Positions 17,086 to 26,852 of a stretch of 64,000 bases of DNA are shown here, piece after piece (position 1 is the first letter of the stretch; each line of letters begins with the position of its first letter). Source of the DNA: Mucilaginibacter kameinonensis (GTDB lineage: Bacteria; Bacteroidota; Bacteroidia; Sphingobacteriales; Sphingobacteriaceae); assembly GCF_003675385.1 (NCBI RefSeq), contig NZ_RCWZ01000001.1, positions 124,001 through 188,000 on the forward strand. Reading direction: 5' to 3'. The translations under genes and the position numbers were made by a program. The notes under the pieces were generated by a model, which worked only from the letters and a program-made list of their open reading frames with translations, made no database searches and was not told the DNA's origin.

Positions 17086-18795
17086 TTAATTGGCTTTTGT
17101 AAGCGGAGAATATTTATCAGGTACCATCACACTAATAACCCATGCGATTACGATGAGCAGAAGAGCACCGATAGCATTAAGCCACAAATAGGCAATTACA
17201 TTATAATACCCCATAAGGCAGATCAATGCTTCGGTTATAATGGCAGCTATAAATACCGCGGTACCTTTTATCTTCTTGAGATAAAAAGCTACGATGAATA
17301 CACCAAGAATGGTTCCATAAATATAGGAACCCAATTGATTTACCGCCTCCAGCAGGTTACCGATACGGCTGGCATACAATGCCATGCCGATACAAACCAC
17401 TCCCCAAAATACAGTTGCCAGTCGAGATGCGTTTAGATAATTCTGATCCGTAGCATTTGGGTTAACTATACGCTTATAAATATCAACCACACTTGTTGAG
17501 GCCAGGGAGTTTAAAGCGCTGGCGGTTGAGCCCATAGAGGCCAGAAAAATAATGGCCATCAGCAAGCCGATCAATCCTTTGGGCAGATACTGCGTTACAA
17601 AAGTCAGGAACACATAATTGGTATCATTATCATCGGCCTTCGGGTTATTCTTCTTCATCAGCTCAATGGCATTTTGTCTGATGGTGTGGGCCTGCATATC
17701 GGCTACCTTTAGCTGGCCCTGCGCATGGTTAATTCGGTCTTCATTTTTACTGTCAATGGCCTTGATCAGCTCATCGGCCTTGATCTTTTTTTGTTCAAAA
17801 GCTTGGGTGTACTGCTGGTCGAGGTGATTGTATTGTGTGGCGTAATTGCTTTTTTGAATTTGCTTAACCTCGTACTGGTTAAAAAACATTGGCGGGCGGT
17901 TAAACTGGTAAAACGCGAATACCAGTACCCCTATTAATAGGATCAGGAATTGCATCGGGATCTTGATCAGGCCGTTCATGATCAATCCTAAACGGCTTTG
18001 CCCTACCGAGCTTCCGGTTAAATAACGCCCTACCTGGCTCTGATCGGTACCGAAGTAAGAGAGTTGTAAAAAGAAACCACCAATTAATCCGCTCCAGATA
18101 GTATAACGGTTATCCGGATCAAATTTCCAGTCTATTACGTTCATCCTACCCATTTTGCCGGCCATTCTAAGCGAACTCATGAAACTTACATTACCCGGAA
18201 GCAGGTAAACCACCAATACGCCCGCCAAAAACATGCCCATAAAAATGATGCTCATTTGCAGCAGCTGCGTATACGATACGGCCTTGCTTCCGCCGTAAAC
18301 TGTATAAATGATCACCAGGCCGCCTATAAAAAGCGTGGTATAAACCGTATTGATGTTTAATATGGTTGAAAGGATGATAGATGGCGCGTAAATAGTAACC
18401 CCGGTTGAAAGGCCTCGCTGTACCAAAAACAGGAATGACGTAAGCGCTCGGGTTTTCAAGTCAAAACGCTGCTCCAGGAATTCATAGGCAGTATAAACCT
18501 TAAGACGGTGAAAAATGGGAACAAAGGTGATGCAAAGCACAATCATGGCCAGCGGCAAACCGAAGTAAAACTGCACAAAGCGCATCCCATCAGAATAAGC
18601 CTGTCCCGGCGCCGAAAGAAAAGTAATAGCGCTGGCCTGTGTGGCCATTACCGATAAGCCTACATGATACCAGGGCAAGGAGCGGTTGCCCATCAAAAAC
18701 TGGTCGATATTTTTATTGCTACCGCTTTTCCATATGCCGTACAGCACTATAGAGAATATGGTAAGCCCTAAAACAATCCAGTCGGTTAAACTCAT
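17086..18795 (-). CDS. Sodium/solute symporter (SSS family)
   Basis: A 569-aa protein with about 13-14 transmembrane segments. SSS signatures include DQFLMGNRSLPWYHVGLSVMATQASAITFLSAPGQAY in the first helices and a core-helix segment GGFFLQLSYFGTDQSQVGRYL. An ~80-residue hydrophilic, charged insertion (about residues 300-385, helical, rich in K, Q and D) lies in one loop, longer than in SglT or PutP. It should couple Na+ entry to uptake of a sugar or organic solute. It overlaps the preceding 41-aa gene by 4 bp (ATGA), so the three genes at 17086-19095 form one transcription unit. Confidence 0.85.
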   Translation of the reverse strand: MSLTDWIVLGLTIFSIVLYGIWKSGSNKNIDQFLMGNRSLPWYHVGLSVMATQASAITFLSAPGQAYSDGMRFVQFYFGLPLAMIVLCITFVPIFHRLKVYTAYEFLEQRFDLKTRALTSFLFLVQRGLSTGVTIYAPSIILSTILNINTVYTTLFIGGLVIIYTVYGGSKAVSYTQLLQMSIIFMGMFLAGVLVVYLLPGNVSFMSSLRMAGKMGRMNVIDWKFDPDNRYTIWSGLIGGFFLQLSYFGTDQSQVGRYLTGSSVGQSRLGLIMNGLIKIPMQFLILLIGVLVFAFYQFNRPPMFFNQYEVKQIQKSNYATQYNHLDQQYTQAFEQKKIKADELIKAIDSKNEDRINHAQGQLKVADMQAHTIRQNAIELMKKNNPKADDNDTNYVFLTFVTQYLPKGLIGLLMAIIFLASMGSTASALNSLASTSVVDIYKRIVNPNATDQNYLNASRLATVFWGVVCIGMALYASRIGNLLEAVNQLGSYIYGTILGVFIVAFYLKKIKGTAVFIAAIITEALICLMGYYNVIAYLWLNAIGALLLIVIAWVISVMVPDKYSPLTKAN

Positions 18796-18917
18796 TCAAA
18801 GAATTTGGTAATGAGCCAGAATACGAAAACTAAAAAAACCAGCCATGCAGCAACAATGCCGTAAAACTGGTTCCAATTTTTTATAAATGAAGGGAGGTCA
18901 GGATCAGGCCTCTTCAT
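18792..18917 (-). CDS. 41-aa single-pass membrane protein upstream of the symporter
   Basis: The ATG at 18917 opens a frame of 41 codons: MKRPDPDLPSFIKNWNQFYG, then one hydrophobic helix (IVAAWLVFLVFVFWLI) and a short KFFE tail. It overlaps the preceding small gene by 14 bp and the symporter ATG by 4 bp (ATGA), which implies translational coupling. It resembles the tiny auxiliary membrane subunits sometimes encoded with transporters; no family is recognised. Confidence 0.65.
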   Translation of the reverse strand: MKRPDPDLPSFIKNWNQFYGIVAAWLVFLVFVFWLITKFFE

Positions 18918-19095
18918 TACGGCCACGAACTAACACGGCGATATATGCAGCAGCAGTTAACAAGCCTAAAACACCACCTACAAAAATCCAGGTAAAGCCT
19001 TTATCGATAATAAAACCAACGAATAAGCCGGTCACTAATCCAACCAGGTAGTATATGAAATCAAAGTTTTCTTTTTCTTCTTTATGGTGTCCCAT
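18904..19095 (-). CDS. 63-aa small membrane protein, first gene of the symporter operon
   Basis: Starts MGHHKEEKENFDFIYYLVGL. It has two predicted transmembrane helices (YYLVGLVTGLFVGFII and WIFVGGVLGLLTAAAYIAVL) and a basic tail RGRNEEA. The 3' end overlaps the 41-aa gene by 14 bp. Its role is unknown; context suggests an accessory part of the sodium symporter. Confidence 0.7.
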   Translation of the reverse strand: MGHHKEEKENFDFIYYLVGLVTGLFVGFIIDKGFTWIFVGGVLGLLTAAAYIAVLVRGRNEEA

Positions 19096-19205
19096 GATGT
19101 TATGAATATGATTGCGGCAAAAATAGGTGATTAATTGAATTTTACCAACTGTTTATTTTGTAAAAGGATTATGTTGATAGGCAATTTATAATAATTATCA
19201 ACAAA

Positions 19206-19287
19206 CGTCATTGCGAGGCACGAAGCAATCCCAGATTGGCAGGTTCGCTCTGTGCAGTTTGGGATTGCTTCGTGCCTCGCAATGACG
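19206..19287. repeat. Type B palindromic repeat, copy 2 (subtype B1)
   Basis: cGTCATTGCGAGGCACGAAG at the left and its complement at the right. The centre ...ggcaggttcgctctgtgcagtttggg is typical of subtype B1. Confidence 0.9.
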
Positions 19288-19298
19288 ATAGTAGTATA

Positions 19299-21770
19299 TT
19301 AATTTGTCCCGGTTGATGCTTTCGGTTTGCTCAGTAAGTTGATGAACAACCTGTATGCTCCGGGTACACCGGCGGGCAGCTCCCTGAAAAATGCCAGCGA
19401 GGTGTACACAAACCTGCCTTTGCCGTAATCGCCTACTATTAATGATCCGTTAAGCGGTTCTTCGCCTTTGTCATGCATTTGCAGAATAGGCTTATACTGC
19501 GGATCGATGTTGGTTACATAGTATAAACCACGTTCCTGGATCCATCCGCTGAAATCGTCACCGGTTATTTTATTAGGATAGTTCAGTACCGGGTTCTGCT
19601 GATCTAATATGGATATTTCGGCGTTTTCATCGGTAACCCTCCTGTTTACTACAGTAAACGGATAAGGGCCTATTTGTTTTACCACAATACCATTGTTGTT
19701 ATTGTACTGCACCACCAGGTTGCCACCGTTTTTTACATATTCCAATAATTTAGGTTGCTGATAAGCAAGGCGCTCATTCACGTTGTAGGCCCGAACCCCG
19801 GTTACAATGGCATCGTATACCGATAAATCACCATTCATCACTTCATTTTCGGTAAGCAAATGCACTTCATAACCTACCTGGCGTAAAGCTTCGGGCATCT
19901 GGTCGCCGGCTCCGGCAATGTAACCTATCTTTTTACCGTTGGCTTTCAGGTCGAGGTAAACGAGTTTAGTTTGCGCGGGTGGGAACAAGGTTATAGCCGG
20001 CACATGATCATACCTGATACGGCGAAGGCTAAGCGAAAACGGTTTTCCATTGGCATTAACAACGGCTTCCAGTTCAACTACCTTTTGCTTGTTATCAGTA
20101 GGTGTAACCGTAAACGCTACCGACCATTCGTCATTTTTATCTTTATTGGTAAAATCAATCTTCTCCGGACTTATTTTAAAACCTGCTACCGGTTTAAGGC
20201 TGATGGTTCCGCTTGCTTTGGTAAAGCTTTTCAGGTTTAACAGCACCGTTTGCGCCTGTTGTGTACTGAAGATATAATCCTTATTGTCGATGTTTGCTGT
20301 AACCGGCGGGGTAATTTCTATAGGCTGATATACCTCTCCCCTAACCGGATCTACATATTTATAAATAATGCGGCGGTCGATATTTACCGGCTTACCTTCC
20401 ACAATAAACTGGAAAGTAACTTTCGGTAGGTCGGGATTTTCGGGGTTACCGGCAAGCGTATTATCGGGCAGGGTATAAACGCCAACGGGGTGCGGTGCAG
20501 CTAACCAATAAGGTTGCGTTAAGGCAGATGCCGCGGCAGTGGTTTCAAAGGTCTGAACCTGGTTAAATGGCAATTCCTTGCTTTGCAACGCTAACGAACT
20601 GTCGTTAGCATCAATACTGTTTATTTTAACACGATAATTAAAACGGTTAATTACCTGCGCGCGTACATTTATTTTATCACCAAGCGAATAAGTTGGTTCG
20701 GTTGCGTAAGCCTCAAACCACAAACCGGCACATGCGGCAATGATGTTATTCAGTTCTTTAGTTTTCTGTTCGCGCCAATATATATCCGGAACTTTTTCAA
20801 CCTTCATTAAAAGCTGAACCAACGCGGGCAATGATTTTTCGGGAGCCTCTGTTATAAAGTTTCTCTTGATGACATTTACAAGAGCGGCGATGGCATCACC
20901 ATCCTTAACGCGTTTCCAGGTTGTGTTAACACCATCCATCAGGTCTTCCTGGGGTGCGTCACCCAAAATGGTTTTGAAAAACTCGAACGATTCGCCGCGT
21001 TGTTTAGCCGAACCGAAACCCTGGGTTTTGTGGTTGCTACGGCTTTCGGCAGCTATTTCGCCATAGCTTTTGCCCAATGTTGTGTTGTAAACTCCTACAT
21101 CTATCTTAAACTGATCGGCGGCAGTAGTATTTGTACTACCAAAATTGAAGGTGTTCCACATCAGACGTTTGGCCTGCCATGGTTTTACATATTTTAACTG
21201 TTCGGGGTACCGGTTGGGATCAGCCGCAGCAGTAAAAGCCTCCTGCGCCAATATTGCCGATGAAGTATGGTGACCGTGACCACCTTCGCCGGTTGTAGGG
21301 AAACGGCAAATAATAACGTCGGGCCTGAACTTGCGGATCACCCAAACCACATCGCCCAATACTTTTTCTTTATCCCAGATCTTCAGCGTTTCTTCCGGCC
21401 CTTTTGAAAAACCGAAATCATTAGCGCGTGTAAAAAACTGTTCGGCGCCGTCAACCCTTCGGGCTGCCAGCAGTTCCTGCGTACGGATCAATCCAAGTAG
21501 TTCGCTTTGCTCATTGCCTATCAGGTTTTGCCCACCATCTCCACGGGTAAGCGACAGGTAGCCGGTGCGATAATGTTTTTCCTGCGCCAGGTAAGCAAGC
21601 AAGCGAGTGTTTTCATCATCGGGGTGTGCCGCCACGTACAGCACGCTGCCCAACACATCAAGCTTTTTTAAATTTTGCTGGATAGTGCCCAGATCAGTTG
21701 GCGGATTGGTTTGGGCATTTGATAAAACAGTTGCAAACAGCAATAATGCAATGAGGTAGATACGCTTCAT
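19299..21770 (-). CDS. Secreted PIG-L (LmbE-like) family deacetylase, multidomain
   Basis: An 823-aa protein with signal peptide MKRIYLIALLLFATVLSNAQ. The PIG-L domain (residues ~40-290) has the zinc motif AHPDDE (48-53), the conserved GDGGQN, and the third ligand in GHGHHTSS. About 530 residues of beta-rich domains follow, then a C-terminal Rossmann/GATase-like segment (YDAIVTGVRAYNVNERLAYQ, VKNGGNLVVQYNNN). PIG-L enzymes remove N-acetyl groups from GlcNAc-type sugars; the long form is frequent in Bacteroidota and its substrate is not established here. It is monocistronic. Confidence 0.88.
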   Translation of the reverse strand: MKRIYLIALLLFATVLSNAQTNPPTDLGTIQQNLKKLDVLGSVLYVAAHPDDENTRLLAYLAQEKHYRTGYLSLTRGDGGQNLIGNEQSELLGLIRTQELLAARRVDGAEQFFTRANDFGFSKGPEETLKIWDKEKVLGDVVWVIRKFRPDVIICRFPTTGEGGHGHHTSSAILAQEAFTAAADPNRYPEQLKYVKPWQAKRLMWNTFNFGSTNTTAADQFKIDVGVYNTTLGKSYGEIAAESRSNHKTQGFGSAKQRGESFEFFKTILGDAPQEDLMDGVNTTWKRVKDGDAIAALVNVIKRNFITEAPEKSLPALVQLLMKVEKVPDIYWREQKTKELNNIIAACAGLWFEAYATEPTYSLGDKINVRAQVINRFNYRVKINSIDANDSSLALQSKELPFNQVQTFETTAAASALTQPYWLAAPHPVGVYTLPDNTLAGNPENPDLPKVTFQFIVEGKPVNIDRRIIYKYVDPVRGEVYQPIEITPPVTANIDNKDYIFSTQQAQTVLLNLKSFTKASGTISLKPVAGFKISPEKIDFTNKDKNDEWSVAFTVTPTDNKQKVVELEAVVNANGKPFSLSLRRIRYDHVPAITLFPPAQTKLVYLDLKANGKKIGYIAGAGDQMPEALRQVGYEVHLLTENEVMNGDLSVYDAIVTGVRAYNVNERLAYQQPKLLEYVKNGGNLVVQYNNNNGIVVKQIGPYPFTVVNRRVTDENAEISILDQQNPVLNYPNKITGDDFSGWIQERGLYYVTNIDPQYKPILQMHDKGEEPLNGSLIVGDYGKGRFVYTSLAFFRELPAGVPGAYRLFINLLSKPKASTGTN

Positions 21771-21954
21771 AGCAACAAATATATTGAAAGATAAATATTC
21801 TGCATTTACTGTATCAACAATATAACAAAACCATTACTATGAGCATCAATCTGTTAAGATTTTTGACGATAACTATTAAATGTTTCAACAAACACTTTTA
21901 ATTTTTATATTTTTCTTAAGTCTTGTCAAACAAATCTGTCATTCGATGGTAATC

Positions 21955-21970
21955 TTAATCAACTGATTAA
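21955..21970 (+). promoter_or_regulatory. Upstream operator palindrome for the TetR regulator
   Basis: Perfect 7-2-7 dyad TTAATCAACTGATTAA. It shares the TTAATCA half-site with the dyad at 21996; centres are 43 bp apart, about four helical turns. Confidence 0.65.
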
Positions 21971-21995
21971 CTTTTTCTGCTTCAATCCGATACGC

Positions 21996-22020
21996 TTAAT
22001 CAATCGTTTGATTAATTTTG
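21996..22020 (+). promoter_or_regulatory. Promoter-overlapping operator of the tetR/efflux operon
   Basis: Perfect 8-4-8 dyad TTAATCAATCGTTTGATTAA (21996-22015) whose right arm overlaps a consensus -7 box TAATTTTG (TAnnTTTG, 22013-22020), 13 bp before the regulator ATG. A protein bound here would block transcription, which fits autorepression by the TetR product. Confidence 0.7.
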
Positions 22021-22033
22021 TGCCGTTAAAACA

Positions 22034-22681
22034 ATGGAAAAAGATAAAATAGATAAAAAAGACCACATCCTCGACGTAGCCGAAAAGGTGTTCGCGGATC
22101 TTGGTTATGACGGTGCCTCCACTCGTACCATATCGGGCGAAGCCGGTGTAAACATGGCTATGCTCAATTACTATTTTGGATCAAAAGAAGGGCTTTTCCT
22201 GGCAGTTTTTAAGCGTAAGATCGATTCGTTCCGCACCCTGCTGCAAAATATTGGCAGCGATGATAGCATGAACGCCTGGGATAAACTGGATAAATGCATT
22301 GACAATTATGTTGAGCGCATTATTGCCAATAACTGTTTTCAAAAGCTTATAAACAGAGAAGTATCCATGAACAAACGTGGTGATCTTACCGATAAGATCA
22401 TCGAAATATTAATGGTAAACGTGTACGAGGTAAAAAGAATTATGGAAGAGGGCGTAAACAATGGCCTGTTTTATAAAGATGTTGATGTGCCTCTCGTAAT
22501 AGCCACCCTATTCGGTACAAAAAATTATATCGTTAACATGCCACAGCTATCATCATTAATACTGGGACATGATATTCGTGATGAAAAGTTTATGGAAAAT
22601 GAACTGAAACCACGCGTAAAAAAATACATGAAAAGACTTTTAAAAGCTTATTTAGTTAATGAACATGACAACTCCAAATAA
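22034..22681 (+). CDS. TetR/AcrR family transcriptional regulator of the efflux operon
   Basis: A 215-aa protein with an N-terminal helix-turn-helix (residues ~10-57: HILDVAEKVFADLGYDGAST, then RTISGEAGVNMAMLNYYFGS) typical of TetR repressors and a helical ligand domain behind it. It is the first gene of a four-gene operon with tolC, emrA-like and emrB-like genes and overlaps the next gene by 23 bp. Two matching palindromes lie at its promoter. It probably represses the pump until a toxic compound binds; the inducer is unknown. Confidence 0.92.
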   Translation: MEKDKIDKKDHILDVAEKVFADLGYDGASTRTISGEAGVNMAMLNYYFGSKEGLFLAVFKRKIDSFRTLLQNIGSDDSMNAWDKLDKCIDNYVERIIANNCFQKLINREVSMNKRGDLTDKIIEILMVNVYEVKRIMEEGVNNGLFYKDVDVPLVIATLFGTKNYIVNMPQLSSLILGHDIRDEKFMENELKPRVKKYMKRLLKAYLVNEHDNSK

Positions 22682-24029
22682 CAAAACCAATCACCTTAAA
22701 CTATTAAAGCAGGTGTTACGGCCCGTTTTGCGTGGCAGTATCGCCCTCATAGTTTTAAGCCTGCCTTTTGCAGCCAATGCGCAAGACAGGACACTAACAC
22801 TTGATGAGGCTATTAAACTTGGCCTTGAAAACAGCAAAACGTTAAAGCTATCAAACTCGAAGGTTGAGCAGGCTATTTCTGAATACAACCAGGCTAAAGA
22901 TGAAGCACTGCCAACAGGTAAAGTAAGTTACGGTTACAACCACGCCGAAATTCCGGCCAACAGGCTTGCTTTGGGCGAATCAAGCTTTAATTTGCCTAAC
23001 CGTGCCGACGCGTACCTTGGCATCCTTACTTTAAACCAAACCATATTTGCCGGCGGTAAATTGAAATATGCCCGTCAGTCAACAGACCTGCTTACACAGG
23101 TGGCCCGTTTGGATATAGAGAATGATAAAGACCAGATTGTTTACGATATCATCAGCTCGTACTACAATCTGTACAAAGTATTGCAAAGCAAAAAAGTAGT
23201 AACACAAAACTTAACTACTGTTGATGGTCAGATTAAACAGGCACAACGCTTTTTTGAACAGGGCCTGGTAACTAAAAACGATGTATTGCGTTTTCAATTG
23301 CAACGCTCAAACATTGAAGTTAACGGTGTAGACCTGGAAACTAACCGTCGTATCATCAACTATAACCTGAACGTATTGTTAGGTTTACCTGAAGGCACAC
23401 AGTTAAATATCGACCAGATTACCGAAGCCGACAGGCAGGTAGCTCCGCTTACTGCTTACCTTGATACAGCAATGGCTGTTCGCCCTGAGTTTAAGCAATT
23501 CGCGCTACGCAGCCGTGTTGCCGAAACCAATATCAAAAGCATTAAAGCTAATGAATTGCCAACTTTAGGTGCTTCAGTTGCAGGTTATTATGTTGATGTT
23601 AACGCCAATCCTATCCCTAAAAGCGGTAACTTCATCACTCCACTATCGGCCGGCTTAACACTGTCATGGAACTTCAGCTCATTGTGGACAAACAAAAACA
23701 AGGTAAAAGAAGCCCAGATTCAGAGCCAGCAGGTTGATATCAACAATAGCATCACTACCGACCGTGTAAAAGACGAGGTTAACCAAAGCTATCAGAACTA
23801 CACCCAGGCATTGGAGAAGATCAAACTTTTACAAACAGCTATTGATCAGGCGGGTGAAAACAACAAGATCCTCGAATCAAAATACAAAAGCAACATAGCA
23901 TCAGCTACAGACAGGGCCGATGCAGAAACATTGCTTTACCAGGCACAGATCAACTTAGAATTGGCTAAAGCCGATGCTGGTCTGGCTTACTATACTTTAC
24001 AAAAATCAACTGGAAAAATCAACAAATAA
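22659..24029 (+). CDS. TolC-family outer membrane efflux protein
   Basis: A 456-aa protein. After a ~40-residue N-terminus (signal peptide ending LPFAANAQ) come two outer-membrane-efflux repeats beginning TLTLDEAIKLGLENSKTLKL and ending with long coiled helices (ALEKIKLLQTAIDQAGENNK). The start at 22659 is inside the tetR reading frame; a second ATG two codons on is equally possible. It forms the trimeric outer-membrane tunnel of the tripartite pump encoded downstream. Confidence 0.92.
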   Translation: MNMTTPNNKTNHLKLLKQVLRPVLRGSIALIVLSLPFAANAQDRTLTLDEAIKLGLENSKTLKLSNSKVEQAISEYNQAKDEALPTGKVSYGYNHAEIPANRLALGESSFNLPNRADAYLGILTLNQTIFAGGKLKYARQSTDLLTQVARLDIENDKDQIVYDIISSYYNLYKVLQSKKVVTQNLTTVDGQIKQAQRFFEQGLVTKNDVLRFQLQRSNIEVNGVDLETNRRIINYNLNVLLGLPEGTQLNIDQITEADRQVAPLTAYLDTAMAVRPEFKQFALRSRVAETNIKSIKANELPTLGASVAGYYVDVNANPIPKSGNFITPLSAGLTLSWNFSSLWTNKNKVKEAQIQSQQVDINNSITTDRVKDEVNQSYQNYTQALEKIKLLQTAIDQAGENNKILESKYKSNIASATDRADAETLLYQAQINLELAKADAGLAYYTLQKSTGKINK

Positions 24030-24052
24030 TAATACCAAACCTTTTAAATAAA

Positions 24053-25108
24053 ATGGCAAAGGAACAAGAAACACCGGAACAACCGAAAAAGAAAAACAAA
24101 GTTATCCCCATCATATTAGGCATTGTACTTATTGGCGGCGTAATTTTCGGTATAAAAGAATACATCTACTTCAGCAAACACATTGATACTGATGACGCTC
24201 AGATCGATGGCGATATCAGCCCTGTAGTTGCCCGCGTTGGCGGATATGTTGATTCAATTTATTTTGAAGAAAACACCCACGTAAATGTTGGTCAGCCGTT
24301 GGTTAAAATTGATGACCGCGACTATAAAGTAAAATTAGAGCAGGCCCAGGCTGCACAAGTTGGCGCAAGCGCTGGTATCAATGTAAACCAGTCACAGATC
24401 TTCGCTAACGAAGCAAATTCTGCTGGCGCTAAAGCTCAGGTTGCATCAAACGCTGCCCACTTAGAGAAAGTACAAAAAGATTACGACCGTTATGCCAACC
24501 TGGTAAAAGACGGATCAGTAACTCAACAACAATTTGACCAGGCCAAAGCCGATCTTGATGTTGCTAAAGCTAACTACAAAGCATCACAGGATCAGTACAA
24601 AGCTGCTGTTCAGCAAATTGGTACAACCCGCAGCCAGTTAGCAGTTACCCACACAGGTGTATCACAAAGGCAGGTTGATATTGATTATGCAAAATTGCAA
24701 TTGAGCTATACTTTAGTTAAATCGCCTGCAAGTGGTTTAGCATCTAAAAAGAATGTACAGTTAGGTCAGCTGGTACAGGCTGGTCAAACTTTGTTTTCAA
24801 TTGTGAATGACAATAGCCTTTACATTACTGCCAACTACAAAGAAACTCAGCTTACCAACATCAAAAACGGTTTAAAAGTGGAGATTGAAGTTGACGCTTA
24901 TCCTGATATGAAACTGGAAGGCCAGGTTTACAATTTTTCACCTGCTACAGGCGCTAAATTCTCCCTGCTTCCTCCGGATAACGCTACCGGTAACTTCGTA
25001 AAAGTTGTACAACGTGTGCCAGTAAAAATTAAAATTAACGGCACTAAAGAAGAGCTTGCAAAATTACGCCCTGGTATGAGCGTAAACGTATCAGTAATTA
25101 AAGAATAA
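24053..25108 (+). CDS. HlyD/EmrA-type membrane fusion protein
   Basis: A 351-aa protein with a single N-terminal membrane anchor (VIPIILGIVLIGGVIFGI) followed by a biotinyl-lipoyl-like segment (DTDDAQIDGDISPVVARVGG), a long coiled-coil hairpin (residues ~90-210) and a beta-barrel section (SIVNDNSLYITANYKETQL). The EmrA family links an inner-membrane transporter to TolC in the periplasm. It sits 23 bp after the tolC gene and 4 bp before the emrB-like gene. Confidence 0.92.
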   Translation: MAKEQETPEQPKKKNKVIPIILGIVLIGGVIFGIKEYIYFSKHIDTDDAQIDGDISPVVARVGGYVDSIYFEENTHVNVGQPLVKIDDRDYKVKLEQAQAAQVGASAGINVNQSQIFANEANSAGAKAQVASNAAHLEKVQKDYDRYANLVKDGSVTQQQFDQAKADLDVAKANYKASQDQYKAAVQQIGTTRSQLAVTHTGVSQRQVDIDYAKLQLSYTLVKSPASGLASKKNVQLGQLVQAGQTLFSIVNDNSLYITANYKETQLTNIKNGLKVEIEVDAYPDMKLEGQVYNFSPATGAKFSLLPPDNATGNFVKVVQRVPVKIKINGTKEELAKLRPGMSVNVSVIKE

Positions 25109-25112
25109 TATT

Positions 25113-26657
25113 ATGGCTGAAACTGGCTTTAAAAAGTGGATCATCACCATTACTGTGATCACAGCTTCGCTACTGGAGCTGATTGATACCACTATCGTTA
25201 ACGTAGCGTTGCCTCACATACAGGGTAACCTTGGCGCAACCCTTGAGGATGTGGCCTGGGTAGTTACCGGCTATGCGGTAGCAAACGTAATCATATTGCC
25301 CATGTCGGGATGGCTGGGCGGCCGTTTTGGGCGTAAAAACTATTTCATGGCATCTATCATCGTGTTTACCATTGTATCATTTTTATGTGGTAACGCGCAC
25401 AGTATGGATGAACTGGTATTGTTCAGGATATTACAGGGTATTGCCGGTGGCGGTTTAATTTCAACCGCCCAGGCTATATTGCTTGAAACCTGGCCTCGTG
25501 AGCAAATAGGTACTGCAACCGCGTTATTTGGTTTGGGAGCGGTTGTAGGCCCAACAGTAGGCCCTACTATTGGTGGCTGGATTGTTGAAAACTACTCATG
25601 GCCATGGATCTTTTATGTGAACATACCTGTAGGCGCTTTAGCGGCATTTTGTACTTACACCTTTGTGAGGGAAACCCCCAAGGATGCCAAAGGCAAACCT
25701 GTTGACTGGTGGGGTATCATCCTGCTGGCCATAGCGGTAGGCAGCTTACAAACCGTACTTGAAAAAGGTGAAAGTGAAGACTGGTTTGCAAAAACATACA
25801 TCCTGGTATTAACCATCACTGCTGTATTAGGAACGATACTGTTCATCTGGCGCGAAATGAGCACGGAGCACCCGATTGTGAATTTCAGCATTCTCCGGCA
25901 CCGAAGTTTTGCGGTGGGGATGTTTACGTCCTTTATTCTCGGGTTTGGTTTGTACGGATCGGTGTTTGTGTTCCCGGTGTTTTGTCAAAACCTGCTTGGG
26001 TTTAACGCCCAGCAAACCGGTGAGTTGTTGTTCCCGGGTGGTTTGTGTACCATTGTGATGATGCCATTTATAGGCAAGATGCTCAACAAAGGCATACCGG
26101 CCCAATTTATGGCCACAGCTGGCATGTTCCTGTTTTATGTATTTACACATATGCTGAGCGGCTCAACACTTGCTACAGGCGAAAAAGATGTATTAGTACC
26201 TCTATTGATCCGTGGTGTAGGTATGGCCTTATTATTCGTGCCGCTTACAACACTGGCCATGGCCGATTTGAAAGGCCCTGAATTAGGCCAGGGATCTGGT
26301 TTGAACAATATGATGCGTCAGTTGGGTGGTTCATTTGGTATTGCTACACTGACTACTATCATCCACATTCGTCAGGGTGTACACCGCAGTAACCTGCTGG
26401 TAAACATCAACCAGTACAACAACCCTTTCAATGATCGTTTGAATATGCTTACCCAGGGCTTCATGGCTAAAGGTAAATCAATGATTGATGCTACCCACAT
26501 GGCTTATCAGGCTATTGAGGGCATGGTTACAAGGCAAACGCTGTTGTTAACTTATGACGATGCTTACTGGATTTCGGGATTGGTGATGTTGTTTTCGATA
26601 CCGCTGCTTTATTTGCAGCCGTTCAAAAAGCTCAAAGCCGTTGCGGATTCGCACTAA
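25113..26657 (+). CDS. DHA2-family MFS multidrug transporter (EmrB-like)
   Basis: A 514-aa protein with about 14 transmembrane helices. DHA2 signatures are ELIDTTIVNVALPHIQGNLG in helix 1, GWLGGRFGRKNYF (motif A) and GLGAVVGPTVGPTIGGWI (motif C of drug:H+ antiporters). It exports hydrophobic compounds in exchange for protons through the EmrA-like and TolC partners. It is the last gene of the operon, followed by a terminator. Confidence 0.92.
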   Translation: MAETGFKKWIITITVITASLLELIDTTIVNVALPHIQGNLGATLEDVAWVVTGYAVANVIILPMSGWLGGRFGRKNYFMASIIVFTIVSFLCGNAHSMDELVLFRILQGIAGGGLISTAQAILLETWPREQIGTATALFGLGAVVGPTVGPTIGGWIVENYSWPWIFYVNIPVGALAAFCTYTFVRETPKDAKGKPVDWWGIILLAIAVGSLQTVLEKGESEDWFAKTYILVLTITAVLGTILFIWREMSTEHPIVNFSILRHRSFAVGMFTSFILGFGLYGSVFVFPVFCQNLLGFNAQQTGELLFPGGLCTIVMMPFIGKMLNKGIPAQFMATAGMFLFYVFTHMLSGSTLATGEKDVLVPLLIRGVGMALLFVPLTTLAMADLKGPELGQGSGLNNMMRQLGGSFGIATLTTIIHIRQGVHRSNLLVNINQYNNPFNDRLNMLTQGFMAKGKSMIDATHMAYQAIEGMVTRQTLLLTYDDAYWISGLVMLFSIPLLYLQPFKKLKAVADSH

Positions 26658-26664
26658 AACGATA

Positions 26665-26695
26665 AAAGCCGTTCCACTATTACCGGAACGGCTTT
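26665..26695 (+). terminator. Terminator of the efflux operon
   Basis: Perfect 11-bp stem AAAGCCGTTCC / GGAACGGCTTT with a 9-nt loop, followed by a C/A-rich stretch, 8 bp past the emrB-like stop. Confidence 0.75.
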
Positions 26696-26852
26696 CCCCA
26701 AAAAAAATTAACAATTAAAATTTAAGTTACTCGCCCTGCATAAACAACATATTTAAATATCGCGACCAGGGTTTGTTTAATCTTAAGGTATAAATTTACT
26801 GGTTTTTAATTAATAAACGCAAATTTTATTGGGCAATAAAATACTATTTATG

